From Psychrobacter sp. UBA3480 (GTDB lineage Bacteria; Pseudomonadota; Gammaproteobacteria; Pseudomonadales; Moraxellaceae): DNA of 62,562 nucleotides. The stretch lies in the NCBI RefSeq assembly GCF_002377945.1, contig NZ_DFQV01000013.1:74610-137171 (forward strand), in the 5' to 3' direction. The notes under the pieces are model-generated. The model was not told where the DNA came from. It saw only the letters and a list, made by a program, of their open reading frames with translations, and did no database searches. Of the stretch, positions 15,424 through 24,461 are shown piece after piece (position 1 is the first letter of the stretch; each line of letters begins with the position of its first letter). Position numbers and translations under genes: made by a program.

Positions 15424-17205
15424 ATGAATAATAAAACCAATCCTGCTGAAAATGCTATTCATAATGACCAAAGCAATTGGTATGCCAAACTGCACCCCAT
15501 TGGTACTGCTCAGCAAGCCCCTAAACGCAAACGACTGCTCAATTTAAGTATATTTTTTAGGATTTGGCTAGCCGTTGCGTTGGTGCTCGTTATATGCGGC
15601 GTGGTCGTGTTTACTCAGTTGTTTGGCTACGTCAAGCCAACCGCGCAGCAAGTCATCGAAGACACGCTCCTAGACACCAGTAAACTACTCGCGGCCAGTC
15701 TACAGGTGCCGTTATCTACAGGACAGTTATATGACGAGGACTATCAAGCGCAACTTGATGCTGCATTTGTCGGCATGCCAGCGATGGATGAAACGCTCAG
15801 TCCTGTCGATCAAACCAAAAGCTACAGTAGCTTTCGCGTATATGTGACAGACAGTAGCGGCATAGTCATTTACGACTCCCTGCCCAAACCTGATAATAAT
15901 GAAGGGCAGAACTATGGACGCTGGAACGATGTCTATCTCACGTTAAAGGGACAATACGGCGCAAGAAGCACGCTGCGAGACTATCAGCGGCGTGATGGTT
16001 CGGTCATGTATGTGGCTCAGCCCATAAAAAATCCGTCTGGAGATATCATCGGTGTGGTCAGTGTCGGTAAGCCTGTCGCTAGCGTATTGCCTTATTTAGA
16101 TAACACACGTAACCGCATGCTCATTACCGCACTACTTATCAGCATCGCCGCCCTTATACTGGCAGGTCTAGTAGCATGGTGGCTTAAGCAAAGCATCACT
16201 TTAGTGACTCAATATACCAGTGCGCTGGCAGAAGACACCAAAAAGCCCTATTTCTATCTAGGGCATGAGCTGAATAGCTTGACAGATACCATCGAGACTA
16301 TGAAGCATCGACTCGAAAACCGTGCTTACGTCACTGATTATGTCCATACTTTGACCCACGAGCTAAAAAGCCCTTTGACTGCGATACGTGCCAGTAGTGA
16401 GCTGTTAGAGGACGATGGACTAGATGGCAATAAACTAGATGATGAAGATCGGCAGATGCTCATTGAGACGGTTGGTGAGCAAAGCGTAAAAATGCAACAG
16501 CTCATCGACCGACTTCTGTTGCTTGCTAAAGTAGAACAGCCTACCTTTAAACTCAACCAACAATTGACTCCCTTATTACCGCTTTTGCAAAGTTTGATCA
16601 AAGATAATACGGCCAAGCAGCAACAGCAGAATCTATACCCTATCGATATACATATTGATAATAAGAATGTGACCAATACTGCAAACTTGCCAGCAGAAAT
16701 ACTGGCATCAACCAGTGTGTATGCTGACCAGTTTTGGTTAATACAGGTACTGCAAAATGTGCTTGATAATGCGATACACTTTGCAAATCGTACCGTTGAG
16801 ATTTCATTGCATAGCACTGCTCGGACCGTCACTATCGATATATTCAATGATGGTAAACTACTACCCGAATATGCTGTCGCAAAAGCATTTGAGCGTTACT
16901 TTAGCTTGTCTCATCAAAGCCTACCATCATCTCAAACAACGAATCAAACAGACAGCAATGACCTAAATACAGACTCGGTATATCCAACGACTGAGCCGAG
17001 GCAGACTGACCATAGTAGTAATACGCTTAAAAAGGGCACGGGCCTTGGTCTAACACTAGTGAAGCAAGTAATTGAACATCATGGTGGTCAGGTAGCCATC
17101 AATAATGTCCATGCCAATGCTGATAAAGCTACACCTGATAACACTGATACTAGTAAAAACCAGCGTTCTGGTGTGATGGTTAGTATCACCCTGCCATTGG
17201 CCTGA
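15424..17205 (+). CDS. creC: Sensor histidine kinase CreC
   Basis: A 593-residue membrane kinase with a polar N-terminal tail, TM1 near residues 42-62, a periplasmic sensor region (about 65-230), TM2 near 235-255, and a HAMP-like segment. The phospho-acceptor is His312 in YVHTLTHELKSPLTAIRAS, a close CreC signature. The N box is NVLDNAIHFANR and the G1/G2 region includes GTGLGLTLVKQVIEHHGG. An insert of about 40 Ser/Thr/Asn-rich residues (about 499-537) sits in the ATP-lid between the ERYFSLSHQ segment and GTGLGL. In typical CreC this segment is only 10-15 residues, so nucleotide handling may be altered. It lies 16 bases behind creB. creD, usual in enterics, is not adjacent. Confidence 0.88.
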   Translation: MNNKTNPAENAIHNDQSNWYAKLHPIGTAQQAPKRKRLLNLSIFFRIWLAVALVLVICGVVVFTQLFGYVKPTAQQVIEDTLLDTSKLLAASLQVPLSTGQLYDEDYQAQLDAAFVGMPAMDETLSPVDQTKSYSSFRVYVTDSSGIVIYDSLPKPDNNEGQNYGRWNDVYLTLKGQYGARSTLRDYQRRDGSVMYVAQPIKNPSGDIIGVVSVGKPVASVLPYLDNTRNRMLITALLISIAALILAGLVAWWLKQSITLVTQYTSALAEDTKKPYFYLGHELNSLTDTIETMKHRLENRAYVTDYVHTLTHELKSPLTAIRASSELLEDDGLDGNKLDDEDRQMLIETVGEQSVKMQQLIDRLLLLAKVEQPTFKLNQQLTPLLPLLQSLIKDNTAKQQQQNLYPIDIHIDNKNVTNTANLPAEILASTSVYADQFWLIQVLQNVLDNAIHFANRTVEISLHSTARTVTIDIFNDGKLLPEYAVAKAFERYFSLSHQSLPSSQTTNQTDSNDLNTDSVYPTTEPRQTDHSSNTLKKGTGLGLTLVKQVIEHHGGQVAINNVHANADKATPDNTDTSKNQRSGVMVSITLPLA

Positions 17206-17440
17206 AAATAATAACTTATAGTCGATTCAATTTAAGAGTAGTACAAGGCAACCGAGTGCAGATGTATATGTGATACTTCAAGCGAGGTTAACGCTGTAAT
17301 ACTTTTATAGTGGAATGACTATATATGGATTCATCAACTTTCCATCATGACTACACAGGATTTCTACTTCTTTGTTTTACGATAGTACTAGGATCTGTTG
17401 AACCGTCAAATTCGTAAAGTAAATTAGGAGTAAAAAATCT

Positions 17441-17641
17441 ATGTCACATCAATTAAAGGATAACCATCTTATCAATAACCTAATCGGCTTTAGCCGTCAT
17501 CACTGTGCACAGACATTAACGAGCCAAGGCGTCGATAGTATTGAGTTTGGGCATTGGCTAGCGATTCCTAGTCAGCGGTTGTTATTGGTATTTCGACATC
17601 AGCAGTGTGTGGCTATTGATGAGTATCAACTGGCAGCCTGA
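17441..17641 (+). CDS. Small protein of unknown function (66 aa)
   Basis: I do not recognise this protein. It starts with ATG preceded by TTAGGAG, ten bases upstream, and encodes 66 residues, rich in His, Leu and Gln, with no signal peptide or membrane segment. Its central block QRLLLVFRHQQCVAIDEYQL could be a short beta-rich fold. A terminator hairpin lies about 60 bases downstream and the preceding 235 bases are intergenic, so it may be a free-standing gene. Its codon use looks like that of its neighbours. A chance frame is still possible. Confidence 0.55.
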   Translation: MSHQLKDNHLINNLIGFSRHHCAQTLTSQGVDSIEFGHWLAIPSQRLLLVFRHQQCVAIDEYQLAA

Positions 17642-17701
17642 TACTTAGCTAGCTCAACACATTAATTGTATTTAGGTAACACCTGTATTTTATTTGGACA
17701 T

Positions 17702-17754
17702 AAAAAAGCCCTTTATCATTTCTAGTAACAAATCACTGGAAACAACAAAGGGCT
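17702..17754 (-). terminator. Terminator between the 66-aa gene and aroC
   Basis: AGCCCTTT (17707-17714) and AAAGGGCT (17747-17754) form an 8-bp stem with a 32-base loop. The minus strand ends in TTTTTTA, so it suits the aroC direction. Confidence 0.6.
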
Positions 17755-17775
17755 GATTACTCTACGACAAAAATA

Positions 17776-18879
17776 CTAAGTAATCGATTGTACTGGCGGC
17801 TGCACATCCGCGTTTTGACCACGATGACGTAGATAGTGATCGAGCACTACAATCGCTAGCATCGCTTCGGCGATAGGCGTGGCACGCACACCAACGCAAG
17901 GATCATGACGACCCTTAGTTAGCATATCGACTGCTTCACCTTGAGTGTTAATGCTCTTGCCAGCAGTAGTAATACTAGACGTTGGTTTTAAAGCAATACT
18001 CACACGGATATCTTGACCTGATGAGATACCGCCCAAGACACCACCAGCATGGTTGGCTGCAAACCCATCTGGGGTCAGCTCATCACGAGCGCTATGTCCG
18101 AATTGACCTGCCACCGCCATCCCATCGCCAATCTCGACACCTTTGACCGCATTGATACTCATCATAGCATGAGCAATATCTGCATCTAAACGATCAAATA
18201 CTGGCTCACCTAAGCCTACTGGCACACCGCTCGCAATGATATCAAGGCGCGCGCCGCAACTGGTACCTTCACGGCGCAAGTTATCAATCAAGGTTTCAAA
18301 ACGGCCAATCGCTTCTTTGTCTGCACAGAAGAACGGATTGCTATTTACGAATTCCCAGTCAATTTGGCTTGGGTCTAAGACATTACTATGCTCATTGCCA
18401 ATCTGAGTCACGTGACCACGGATTTGTACGCCCAGACGTTCTTGCAAGTATTTCTTGGCGATAGCACCAGCTGCTACACGCATAGCTGTCTCACGCGCTG
18501 ACGAACGACCGCCACCACGATAGTCACGGAAGCCATATTTCATACTATAAGTATAGTCAGCGTGTCCAGGACGGAAAGTGTCTTTGATATCGCTATAGTC
18601 TTTGGATTTTTGATTGGTATTACGAATCAATAAACCGATAGACGTACCTGTGGTTTTGCCTTCAAATACGCCAGAGATAATCTCAACTTCATCAGACTCA
18701 CGGCGCTGGGTTGAATACTTAGACGTACCTGGTTTGCGACGATCCAAATCTACTTGTAGGTCGTCTGCAGATAATGTTAAACCTGGTGGTACGCCATCAA
18801 CGATGGCCATAAGGCCTGCGCCATGTGACTCACCGCAGGTGGTGACCGTAAAAACCTGCCCAATACTATTGCCTGCCAT
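17776..18879 (-). CDS. aroC: Chorismate synthase
   Basis: The last step of the shikimate pathway: 5-enolpyruvylshikimate 3-phosphate becomes chorismate, with reduced FMN as cofactor. The 367-residue length is standard. The three family signatures are visible: [18 protein letters not shown] near residue 16, the [24 protein letters not shown] region near 112-135, and near the C-terminal [20 protein letters not shown]. The neighbour prmB lies 144 bases upstream on the same strand, as in E. coli. Confidence 0.98.
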   Translation of the reverse strand: MAGNSIGQVFTVTTCGESHGAGLMAIVDGVPPGLTLSADDLQVDLDRRKPGTSKYSTQRRESDEVEIISGVFEGKTTGTSIGLLIRNTNQKSKDYSDIKDTFRPGHADYTYSMKYGFRDYRGGGRSSARETAMRVAAGAIAKKYLQERLGVQIRGHVTQIGNEHSNVLDPSQIDWEFVNSNPFFCADKEAIGRFETLIDNLRREGTSCGARLDIIASGVPVGLGEPVFDRLDADIAHAMMSINAVKGVEIGDGMAVAGQFGHSARDELTPDGFAANHAGGVLGGISSGQDIRVSIALKPTSSITTAGKSINTQGEAVDMLTKGRHDPCVGVRATPIAEAMLAIVVLDHYLRHRGQNADVQPPVQSIT

Positions 18880-19023
18880 AACTGTCCTTAAACAAGTAAA
18901 CGCTACTGATGACTATGTAACCAATCACTCATGGTCATTGCTTATACTGATTTTAATGAGTGATTGTATTGTTATTTATAGTTTCGGCTCATGAAGCCGA
19001 CGTCTATTTAACCTAATATCTGT

Positions 19024-20196
19024 CTATTGAAGGCTATCTAATAGCTGAACATAAGAGGCAAACAATTGACGGTTTGAGATTAGCTCATCGTAGGTAATCG
19101 CAAAGACACCATGACCGCCATGTGCAAACTTCAACCAATCAAACTGGATTTCAGGATAGGCTTGTTTTAGGGCCCATTCGCTATCACCTACTTCACAGAT
19201 CAGCAACCCATCTGGGCTAAGATAATCTGGCGCTTCAAATAAAATACGATGTACCAAATCCAAACCGTCTTGGCCAGCTGCTAGCGCATGCTCAGGCTCA
19301 TATAAGAACTCAGGCGGCAAATCTGCCATGATAGCAGCGTCTACGTACGGCGGATTGGTGACGATAAGCTCATACTGGTTCTCAGCAGGTATCTTGGCAA
19401 ACAAATCAGACTCGATTACGTTTACTTGATGGCCAAGGTCATGATGATCGACATTGACCATTGCCACTTCTAACGCGCCTTTATCGATATCAACAGCATC
19501 GACCAACGCATCAACGAAACGGGTAGCAAGCGCGATAGCGATACAACCAGAGCCAGTACACAAGTCCAAGATACGCTCAGGCTGTGACAATTGCTTCACA
19601 TCCAAGCCATGATCATAAAATACCGCTGACTTTTCGTTCGGACTGACGCCCAATGGTTTGGCCAACTCGGTAACTTCAAAGTACGGATGGAACTGCTGAC
19701 GAATCAACTCTGCAATCGGTGAGCGAGGGATAAGAACACGCTCATCGACATAAAAAGGCAAGTCGCAGAAGTATGACAAGTTAATCAAATAACTGAGCGG
19801 CTTACGCTCAGCGATACGCTCTTCTAACAGCCCTAGTACCAACTGCTTCTCAGACGTGGTCAGACGACAGTCTAAAATCTGCTCATTGGCAGACCAATCG
19901 AGAGACAAAGAATGCAGGACAATGGCTGACGCTTCTGCAAACTCATCGGTCGTGCCTTGTGCAACAACGACGTCGTAGTTACGCAGCTGCGTGACTGAAA
20001 AACGAATAAAGTCGCGAATACTGACAAGCTGCTCACGTGCTTCGTTTAGCTCTGCATGTAAGTTAGCAAATTCATCGTGCTCACCAAGAAGTCCAGTCTC
20101 TAAATCATACTCCATCTCACCGTCTAAGCCTTCAGACTCATCGTTGAAGTATTGGTTTTGAAACTCTTCTGCACTCATTGTTTGGTCTTCTGACAT
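19024..20196 (-). CDS. prmB: 50S ribosomal protein L3 glutamine methyltransferase (PrmB)
   Basis: This SAM-dependent enzyme methylates a glutamine of ribosomal protein L3 (HemK-type). The SAM-binding motif is LDLCTGSGCIAIALATR near residue 215, and the catalytic motif is NPPYVD near residue 285. The EPEHALAAGQDGLDL motif separates PrmB from HemK/PrmC. At 390 residues it carries about 80 more than E. coli PrmB (310). The extra part is an acidic, low-complexity N-terminal segment (residues 1-60, rich in Glu and Asp) before the conserved N-terminal helix bundle. I see no better internal start in it. It is probably transcribed ahead of aroC. Confidence 0.95.
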   Translation of the reverse strand: MSEDQTMSAEEFQNQYFNDESEGLDGEMEYDLETGLLGEHDEFANLHAELNEAREQLVSIRDFIRFSVTQLRNYDVVVAQGTTDEFAEASAIVLHSLSLDWSANEQILDCRLTTSEKQLVLGLLEERIAERKPLSYLINLSYFCDLPFYVDERVLIPRSPIAELIRQQFHPYFEVTELAKPLGVSPNEKSAVFYDHGLDVKQLSQPERILDLCTGSGCIAIALATRFVDALVDAVDIDKGALEVAMVNVDHHDLGHQVNVIESDLFAKIPAENQYELIVTNPPYVDAAIMADLPPEFLYEPEHALAAGQDGLDLVHRILFEAPDYLSPDGLLICEVGDSEWALKQAYPEIQFDWLKFAHGGHGVFAITYDELISNRQLFASYVQLLDSLQ

Positions 20197-20536
20197 ATCG
20201 CACCTTGTGGATTAACTGCTAGCGGGTTAAATTGCTTTTTGCTAAAAATCGTTATATTAAATAAAATTCAGTCATACATTATAGACGTAAACCTCTAGTA
20301 GCGCCAATAACTGTCATTTTTACTTGCACAAAAAATAGTGCGAATAATGAACAGTTTGCGTAAGAATCGAGCACGACCCCATACACACCTTGGTTAAATT
20401 ATTACCCAACTGTAGCGAATACGTCAGCAGTTGACGTTTGGTAAGTCTTAAATGCAAAAAGATGTGTCAAAAGTTTGCGATGCAATCAAATTATGCGCAT
20501 AATAGCCGCATTAGTAGCAACCACAAGTGACTCAAT
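20197..20536. other. Intergenic region, divergent promoters of prmB and the transpeptidase
   Basis: About 340 AT-rich bases between divergent starts. No RNA gene, repeat or other gene is visible. The transpeptidase start has no clear ribosome-binding site. Confidence 0.5.
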
Positions 20537-21940
20537 ATGATGAAAATAAAGCCAATTATTACTGCCATATCTATCGCAGCTGTAAGTGCCAGTGTAGCCG
20601 CAATTGCTGCACCGGCCGATAGTACTCGCACATTGCCAGTACGCACGGCTGACGCTATGCCAGGTCTTGCCAAAAAGGTTAGCCTGAATGTGCAAGAGAA
20701 CCGTAGTCGCTCAGATGGCGCTGCTACTGTACAGTTAAATACAGAGAAAGCGAAACCAGTCGACAGCATGAACCAGCTTATTAATAATAAGCAAGAAGCC
20801 AGTCAAAACGCGCTAGCCCCAGCTGCTGACAATATGAGTGCAGCAGAACTGACGCGTAAAGACGAGCAAGCTGACCGTAACGATGACATTAGTGAAGGTC
20901 AAGCCGTTGCTGCGCCTAGCGACCTATCATCTATCGACTCTTCTGATCCACTCGCTTTTGAATTACCAGAGAGTGAGAAGCGTCAAGACTTTAGCGATGA
21001 TCCAACCATCAAAAACATCGAAGATAAGGATGGTAAGAAGCATACAACGCTGAACTTATCGAACTATGCTAAGCAAGTGAACGGTGCTGTCTGGTCACCT
21101 AATATGAAAGTCAACTCAGCGATGACGATCAAAATGCAGGCGCTGCTCGATTGGAACCATGCTTCTCCTGGTCCTATCGATGGCGGTTGGGGCATGAACA
21201 GCAAAAAAGCTCTCGTTAACTTCCAAACGATGAAGGGCTTGCCAGCAACTGGTAAAATGGATCAAAAAACTTGGGATGCATTGGTTAAAAATATCCCTGC
21301 GAACAAACCTGTACTGGTCACTTATACGTTGACCGCAGACGATATCAATACCAATTTTGCGACTACCCCTTCTGGTTCAGAAGCGAAATCAAAAATGAAG
21401 GGTCTTTATTATCAAGATATTAAAGAGATGCTAGGTGAACGTTTCCATATGGATGTACGTTACTTAGACAAACTCAATAAAAATAAAAAGTACGCTGTTG
21501 GCGAGACTATCACAGTGCTAAATACTCGTGACAAGCTGAACCAACGTATCAATCGCGTTGTCGCCAACAAAGCCGACAAAACGTTGTATGCCTACAATGG
21601 TGACAAATTGGTTGCTACTTATCCGACGACCGTTGGTAGCGATGCCACACCGTCTCCAAAAGGCACGTTCAAAATTATCAATAAAGTGAAAATGCCTTGG
21701 TATAAATCAACCGTCGGTGAAGGCGCTCAAAAGAAAGTTCATATGATAGCGCCAGGACCAAACAATCCAGTCGGTGTCGTTTGGATGGGATTATCTAAGC
21801 CTTCTTACGGTTTACATGGCTCACCAGTACCTGAAGGTATCAGTCGTCAGGGCTCAGCAGGTTGTGTTCGTTTGACCAACTGGGATGTGTTAGAAGTGTA
21901 TGCCAATATCGAAAATGGCGCGGTTGTCGAACTTCAATAA
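20537..21940 (+). CDS. L,D-transpeptidase (YkuD family) with peptidoglycan-binding domain
   Basis: This periplasmic enzyme forms 3-3 cross-links in peptidoglycan or anchors proteins to it. A Sec signal peptide (residues 5-26, ending AIAAPA) is followed by a disordered linker to about residue 180. A PG_binding_1 domain comes next (GPIDGGWGMNSKKALVNFQTM near residue 214). The C-terminal YkuD domain carries HGSPVPEGIS and then SAGCVRLTN, with catalytic Cys443. A LysM-like or hydrolytic domain is not seen. It is 467 residues and monocistronic. Because L,D-transpeptidases bypass many beta-lactams, it may add to cell-wall robustness. Confidence 0.93.
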   Translation: MMKIKPIITAISIAAVSASVAAIAAPADSTRTLPVRTADAMPGLAKKVSLNVQENRSRSDGAATVQLNTEKAKPVDSMNQLINNKQEASQNALAPAADNMSAAELTRKDEQADRNDDISEGQAVAAPSDLSSIDSSDPLAFELPESEKRQDFSDDPTIKNIEDKDGKKHTTLNLSNYAKQVNGAVWSPNMKVNSAMTIKMQALLDWNHASPGPIDGGWGMNSKKALVNFQTMKGLPATGKMDQKTWDALVKNIPANKPVLVTYTLTADDINTNFATTPSGSEAKSKMKGLYYQDIKEMLGERFHMDVRYLDKLNKNKKYAVGETITVLNTRDKLNQRINRVVANKADKTLYAYNGDKLVATYPTTVGSDATPSPKGTFKIINKVKMPWYKSTVGEGAQKKVHMIAPGPNNPVGVVWMGLSKPSYGLHGSPVPEGISRQGSAGCVRLTNWDVLEVYANIENGAVVELQ

Positions 21941-21997
21941 ATAGAACCTTATCAAATCTAGCTTCGATGCTAGTTATCAAGTATTTTTAATGATGAT

Positions 21998-22027
21998 AAA
22001 AAAGACCTCAATATTGAGGTCTTTTTT
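21998..22027 (+). terminator. Bidirectional terminator after the transpeptidase gene
   Basis: A perfect palindrome centred on 22012-22013 (AAAAAAGACCTCAAT with its complement) has T-runs on both strands. It lies between the transpeptidase and the 70-aa membrane protein, which converge on it. Confidence 0.9.
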
Positions 22028-22075
22028 TGTTTGCTGATAGGCGGTTCCACCTCACATCGATAACACTGCTTGTCT

Positions 22076-22288
22076 TTATGTTTTATAGCCTTCCTCATTC
22101 CCAGTAATACTACCAATTTTTTTGGTAAAGAATAATCCTGCAGGTATCGAAGCCAAAACACCCAATCCAACCGCTATTTGAATATGAAATATCTCATCGA
22201 ACCCTGTAATGAGAGCACCAATCATAAAAAGTCCGATAGTCACGGTGGCTGTCATTGAGTAGATGACAGAAAATAATGGCCAGTTCAT
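22076..22288 (-). CDS. Small membrane protein of unknown function (70 aa)
   Basis: I do not recognise a named family. ATG follows a good ribosome-binding site (AAGGAATAACTT). Two hydrophobic helices are predicted at about residues 8-28 and 36-54, joined by FDEIFHIQ, with a short charged tail (KKIGSITGNEEGYK). The small size and topology suggest a membrane protein of stress or envelope function, but nothing more specific can be said. Confidence 0.7.
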   Translation of the reverse strand: MNWPLFSVIYSMTATVTIGLFMIGALITGFDEIFHIQIAVGLGVLASIPAGLFFTKKIGSITGNEEGYKT

Positions 22289-22564
22289 AAGTTATTCCTT
22301 ATCTTTATTGTGGATATAATATATTTAACCTTAAACCCACAAAAAAAGTAAGTATTTACCGTGAACCCTTGTAGCAGCTATATTGAATGACTTTAGAATA
22401 AAAACCATGCTATTATTAAGGTTTTAGACTTAATCATAAGAAACATCAGTTCTTACCCCCATCTTCTCTCTACTCTTTTTTACAACTTTCAAGAATCCCC
22501 TATATCTTTATCTATTTATCATTACAATAATGACTTTCTTTATCTACTAAGAACGCTATCTGCT

Positions 22565-24307
22565 ATGTCCTCATCTGAAAAAAATACTGCGCCTAACTCA
22601 GTGGATCAAAATGATTCACCAATCATTACTGATGCTTCTCACAATCAAAACGCAACAATTGACCCAGTAGTTGATGATGCCACTGTAGACAATAATGACA
22701 GCGAAGACAATCAACACAAGCAATCGACTGATACAGATGGCGAAACAGACTCCGAAGTAGACACTGAATGTGCGCAGCCGCCTGACGCTGAGATAACCAT
22801 GGAAACCATCAGTGACGATGTGGTCGTAGCAACCTTAGAATCGACAGAACCTGAGTCACAATTAAATACTGAAGCGTCTGAGATTGCAGAGTCAGAAACT
22901 ATAGAAGCGAAAGAAAAGTCAGATTTCTTCCAGTCGGATACGGCAGAAACAATAGAAAAGGGTGCTCAAGACGATAGTGATGCTGAGGTAACGGTAGAAG
23001 CAGAAGACGACACTGCCGATGACCCTGCTGATGACACAAACATCGCAGCACAGTCATCGGATAACAAAACAGCCAATCAACAAAAAACAAAAAACAAATC
23101 TAGTCGCAATAATGACCATCAAAATAATGACTCAGAAGATAAAAGCCAAAGTAAAGACACTGATGTAGAAGATAGCGATGTAGAAAACGAAAATGACGAG
23201 GATGAGGTTCAAGAGAAAAAAGAAGCCAAACTTGAGTCTTATAAGCAGTTTGTCGCCGAGCAATTCAGCAATCAAAAGGTAGATTACCCAGAAGTACGGG
23301 TTAGGATTGAGGCAAACGCGCTGCCTAGCAAGATGTACTTCATCATGAACATCCTATCTGCCATCATTGCCAGTTATGGGCTAGTGACTAATTCAGCAGC
23401 CGTGGTCATCGGAGCGATGTTAGTTGCGATGATGCTAGGCCCTATCACGGGTATAGCGCTAGCAATTATCGATCACCGTATGCCATTGCTACGCAAGTCG
23501 CTTTTTACCGTCATTATCGGTGTCTCGCTGGTGGTATTGGTCGGCTTTATCGTTGGTTGGTTACATAAAGACCAACCGCTAACGGCAGAAATCCTATCAC
23601 GTACCCAGCCTACTTCCATGGATCTGATGATTGCCTTAGCAGGTGGTACTGCTGGTGCGTATGCGATGGTATCTCCGCATCTCTCGGTTGCTGTTGTCGG
23701 CGTTGCGGTTGCCACAGCCTTGGTACCACCACTGGCTGCTAGCGGTATCTTGCTCGCTAATGGCGAGATGCAGCTTGGGCTTGGTGCTCTGTTATTGGCA
23801 GCGACCAACATTCTTGCTATCCAGTTTACCAATGCGCTTGTCTTATGGGTCTTAGGGTTTCGTCGTTTGGTCGATGACGATTATAAGTCCAATACCTATC
23901 TGACCTTTTTGCAGCGGAACGCCGTGACTTTATTACTACTTGGGGGCTTAGGTGCCTATTTGACCATCAATCTACAGACCAATGCCAAGCAGCAAGTATT
24001 TGAGAGTAGTGTCAAAGAAGCGATCAACAACTACTTTATCGACCAAGGCAATGTATTGACCAATACGCAGTTTGATACCTCAGAAGAGAACCAAGTGGTG
24101 CGGGCAATCGTGCGTGGAGAGACTTTACCAAGCTCATATGACGTACGCCAGATTGAGACACTCATTACTAATGATATGGCAGAGAACTTCCCAGAGTACT
24201 TGCCAATCAAGCTCCAATTACGTTATTTGCCTGTACAAGTAATCGAGTCCAATCCAACCACGCAAGACAAATTGGATGAAACGGATGCGGCAATTTTGAC
24301 CAACTAG
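22565..24307 (+). CDS. DUF389 (TIGR00341-type) membrane protein with long acidic N-terminal region
   Basis: The C-terminal ~330 residues are a DUF389 domain. SKMYFIMNILSAIIASYGLV, NSAAVVIGAMLVAMMLGPIT, then GGTAGAYAMVSP and ATALVPPLAASGILLA, mark at least five transmembrane segments. Function in bacteria is unknown. Residues 1-220 are extremely acidic and polar, with DDD/EDE-rich stretches and no hydrophobic cluster, so this part is probably a disordered cytoplasmic tail. Many family members have far shorter N-termini. It has its own start with little upstream ribosome-binding signal, and no partner gene is adjacent. Confidence 0.88.
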   Translation: MSSSEKNTAPNSVDQNDSPIITDASHNQNATIDPVVDDATVDNNDSEDNQHKQSTDTDGETDSEVDTECAQPPDAEITMETISDDVVVATLESTEPESQLNTEASEIAESETIEAKEKSDFFQSDTAETIEKGAQDDSDAEVTVEAEDDTADDPADDTNIAAQSSDNKTANQQKTKNKSSRNNDHQNNDSEDKSQSKDTDVEDSDVENENDEDEVQEKKEAKLESYKQFVAEQFSNQKVDYPEVRVRIEANALPSKMYFIMNILSAIIASYGLVTNSAAVVIGAMLVAMMLGPITGIALAIIDHRMPLLRKSLFTVIIGVSLVVLVGFIVGWLHKDQPLTAEILSRTQPTSMDLMIALAGGTAGAYAMVSPHLSVAVVGVAVATALVPPLAASGILLANGEMQLGLGALLLAATNILAIQFTNALVLWVLGFRRLVDDDYKSNTYLTFLQRNAVTLLLLGGLGAYLTINLQTNAKQQVFESSVKEAINNYFIDQGNVLTNTQFDTSEENQVVRAIVRGETLPSSYDVRQIETLITNDMAENFPEYLPIKLQLRYLPVQVIESNPTTQDKLDETDAAILTN

Positions 24308-24461
24308 TCTGCATACGCTACAAATTAGGCAGTGACTAGCACACGTATAATAACCTAGTAGTTATAACTCTTGTACCAAGAGCTTGGGCGTTTGTGCTAA
24401 AATCGCTTGCAAAATTATTTTATGTCATTTACTCAATTCTATCCGTCAGTAAGGAGCCGCT

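Noticed and set aside
16338..16847. 169-residue antisense frame in creC
   Set aside because: It is a shadow of the kinase coding strand; its Cys/Ser-rich content is typical of such artefacts.
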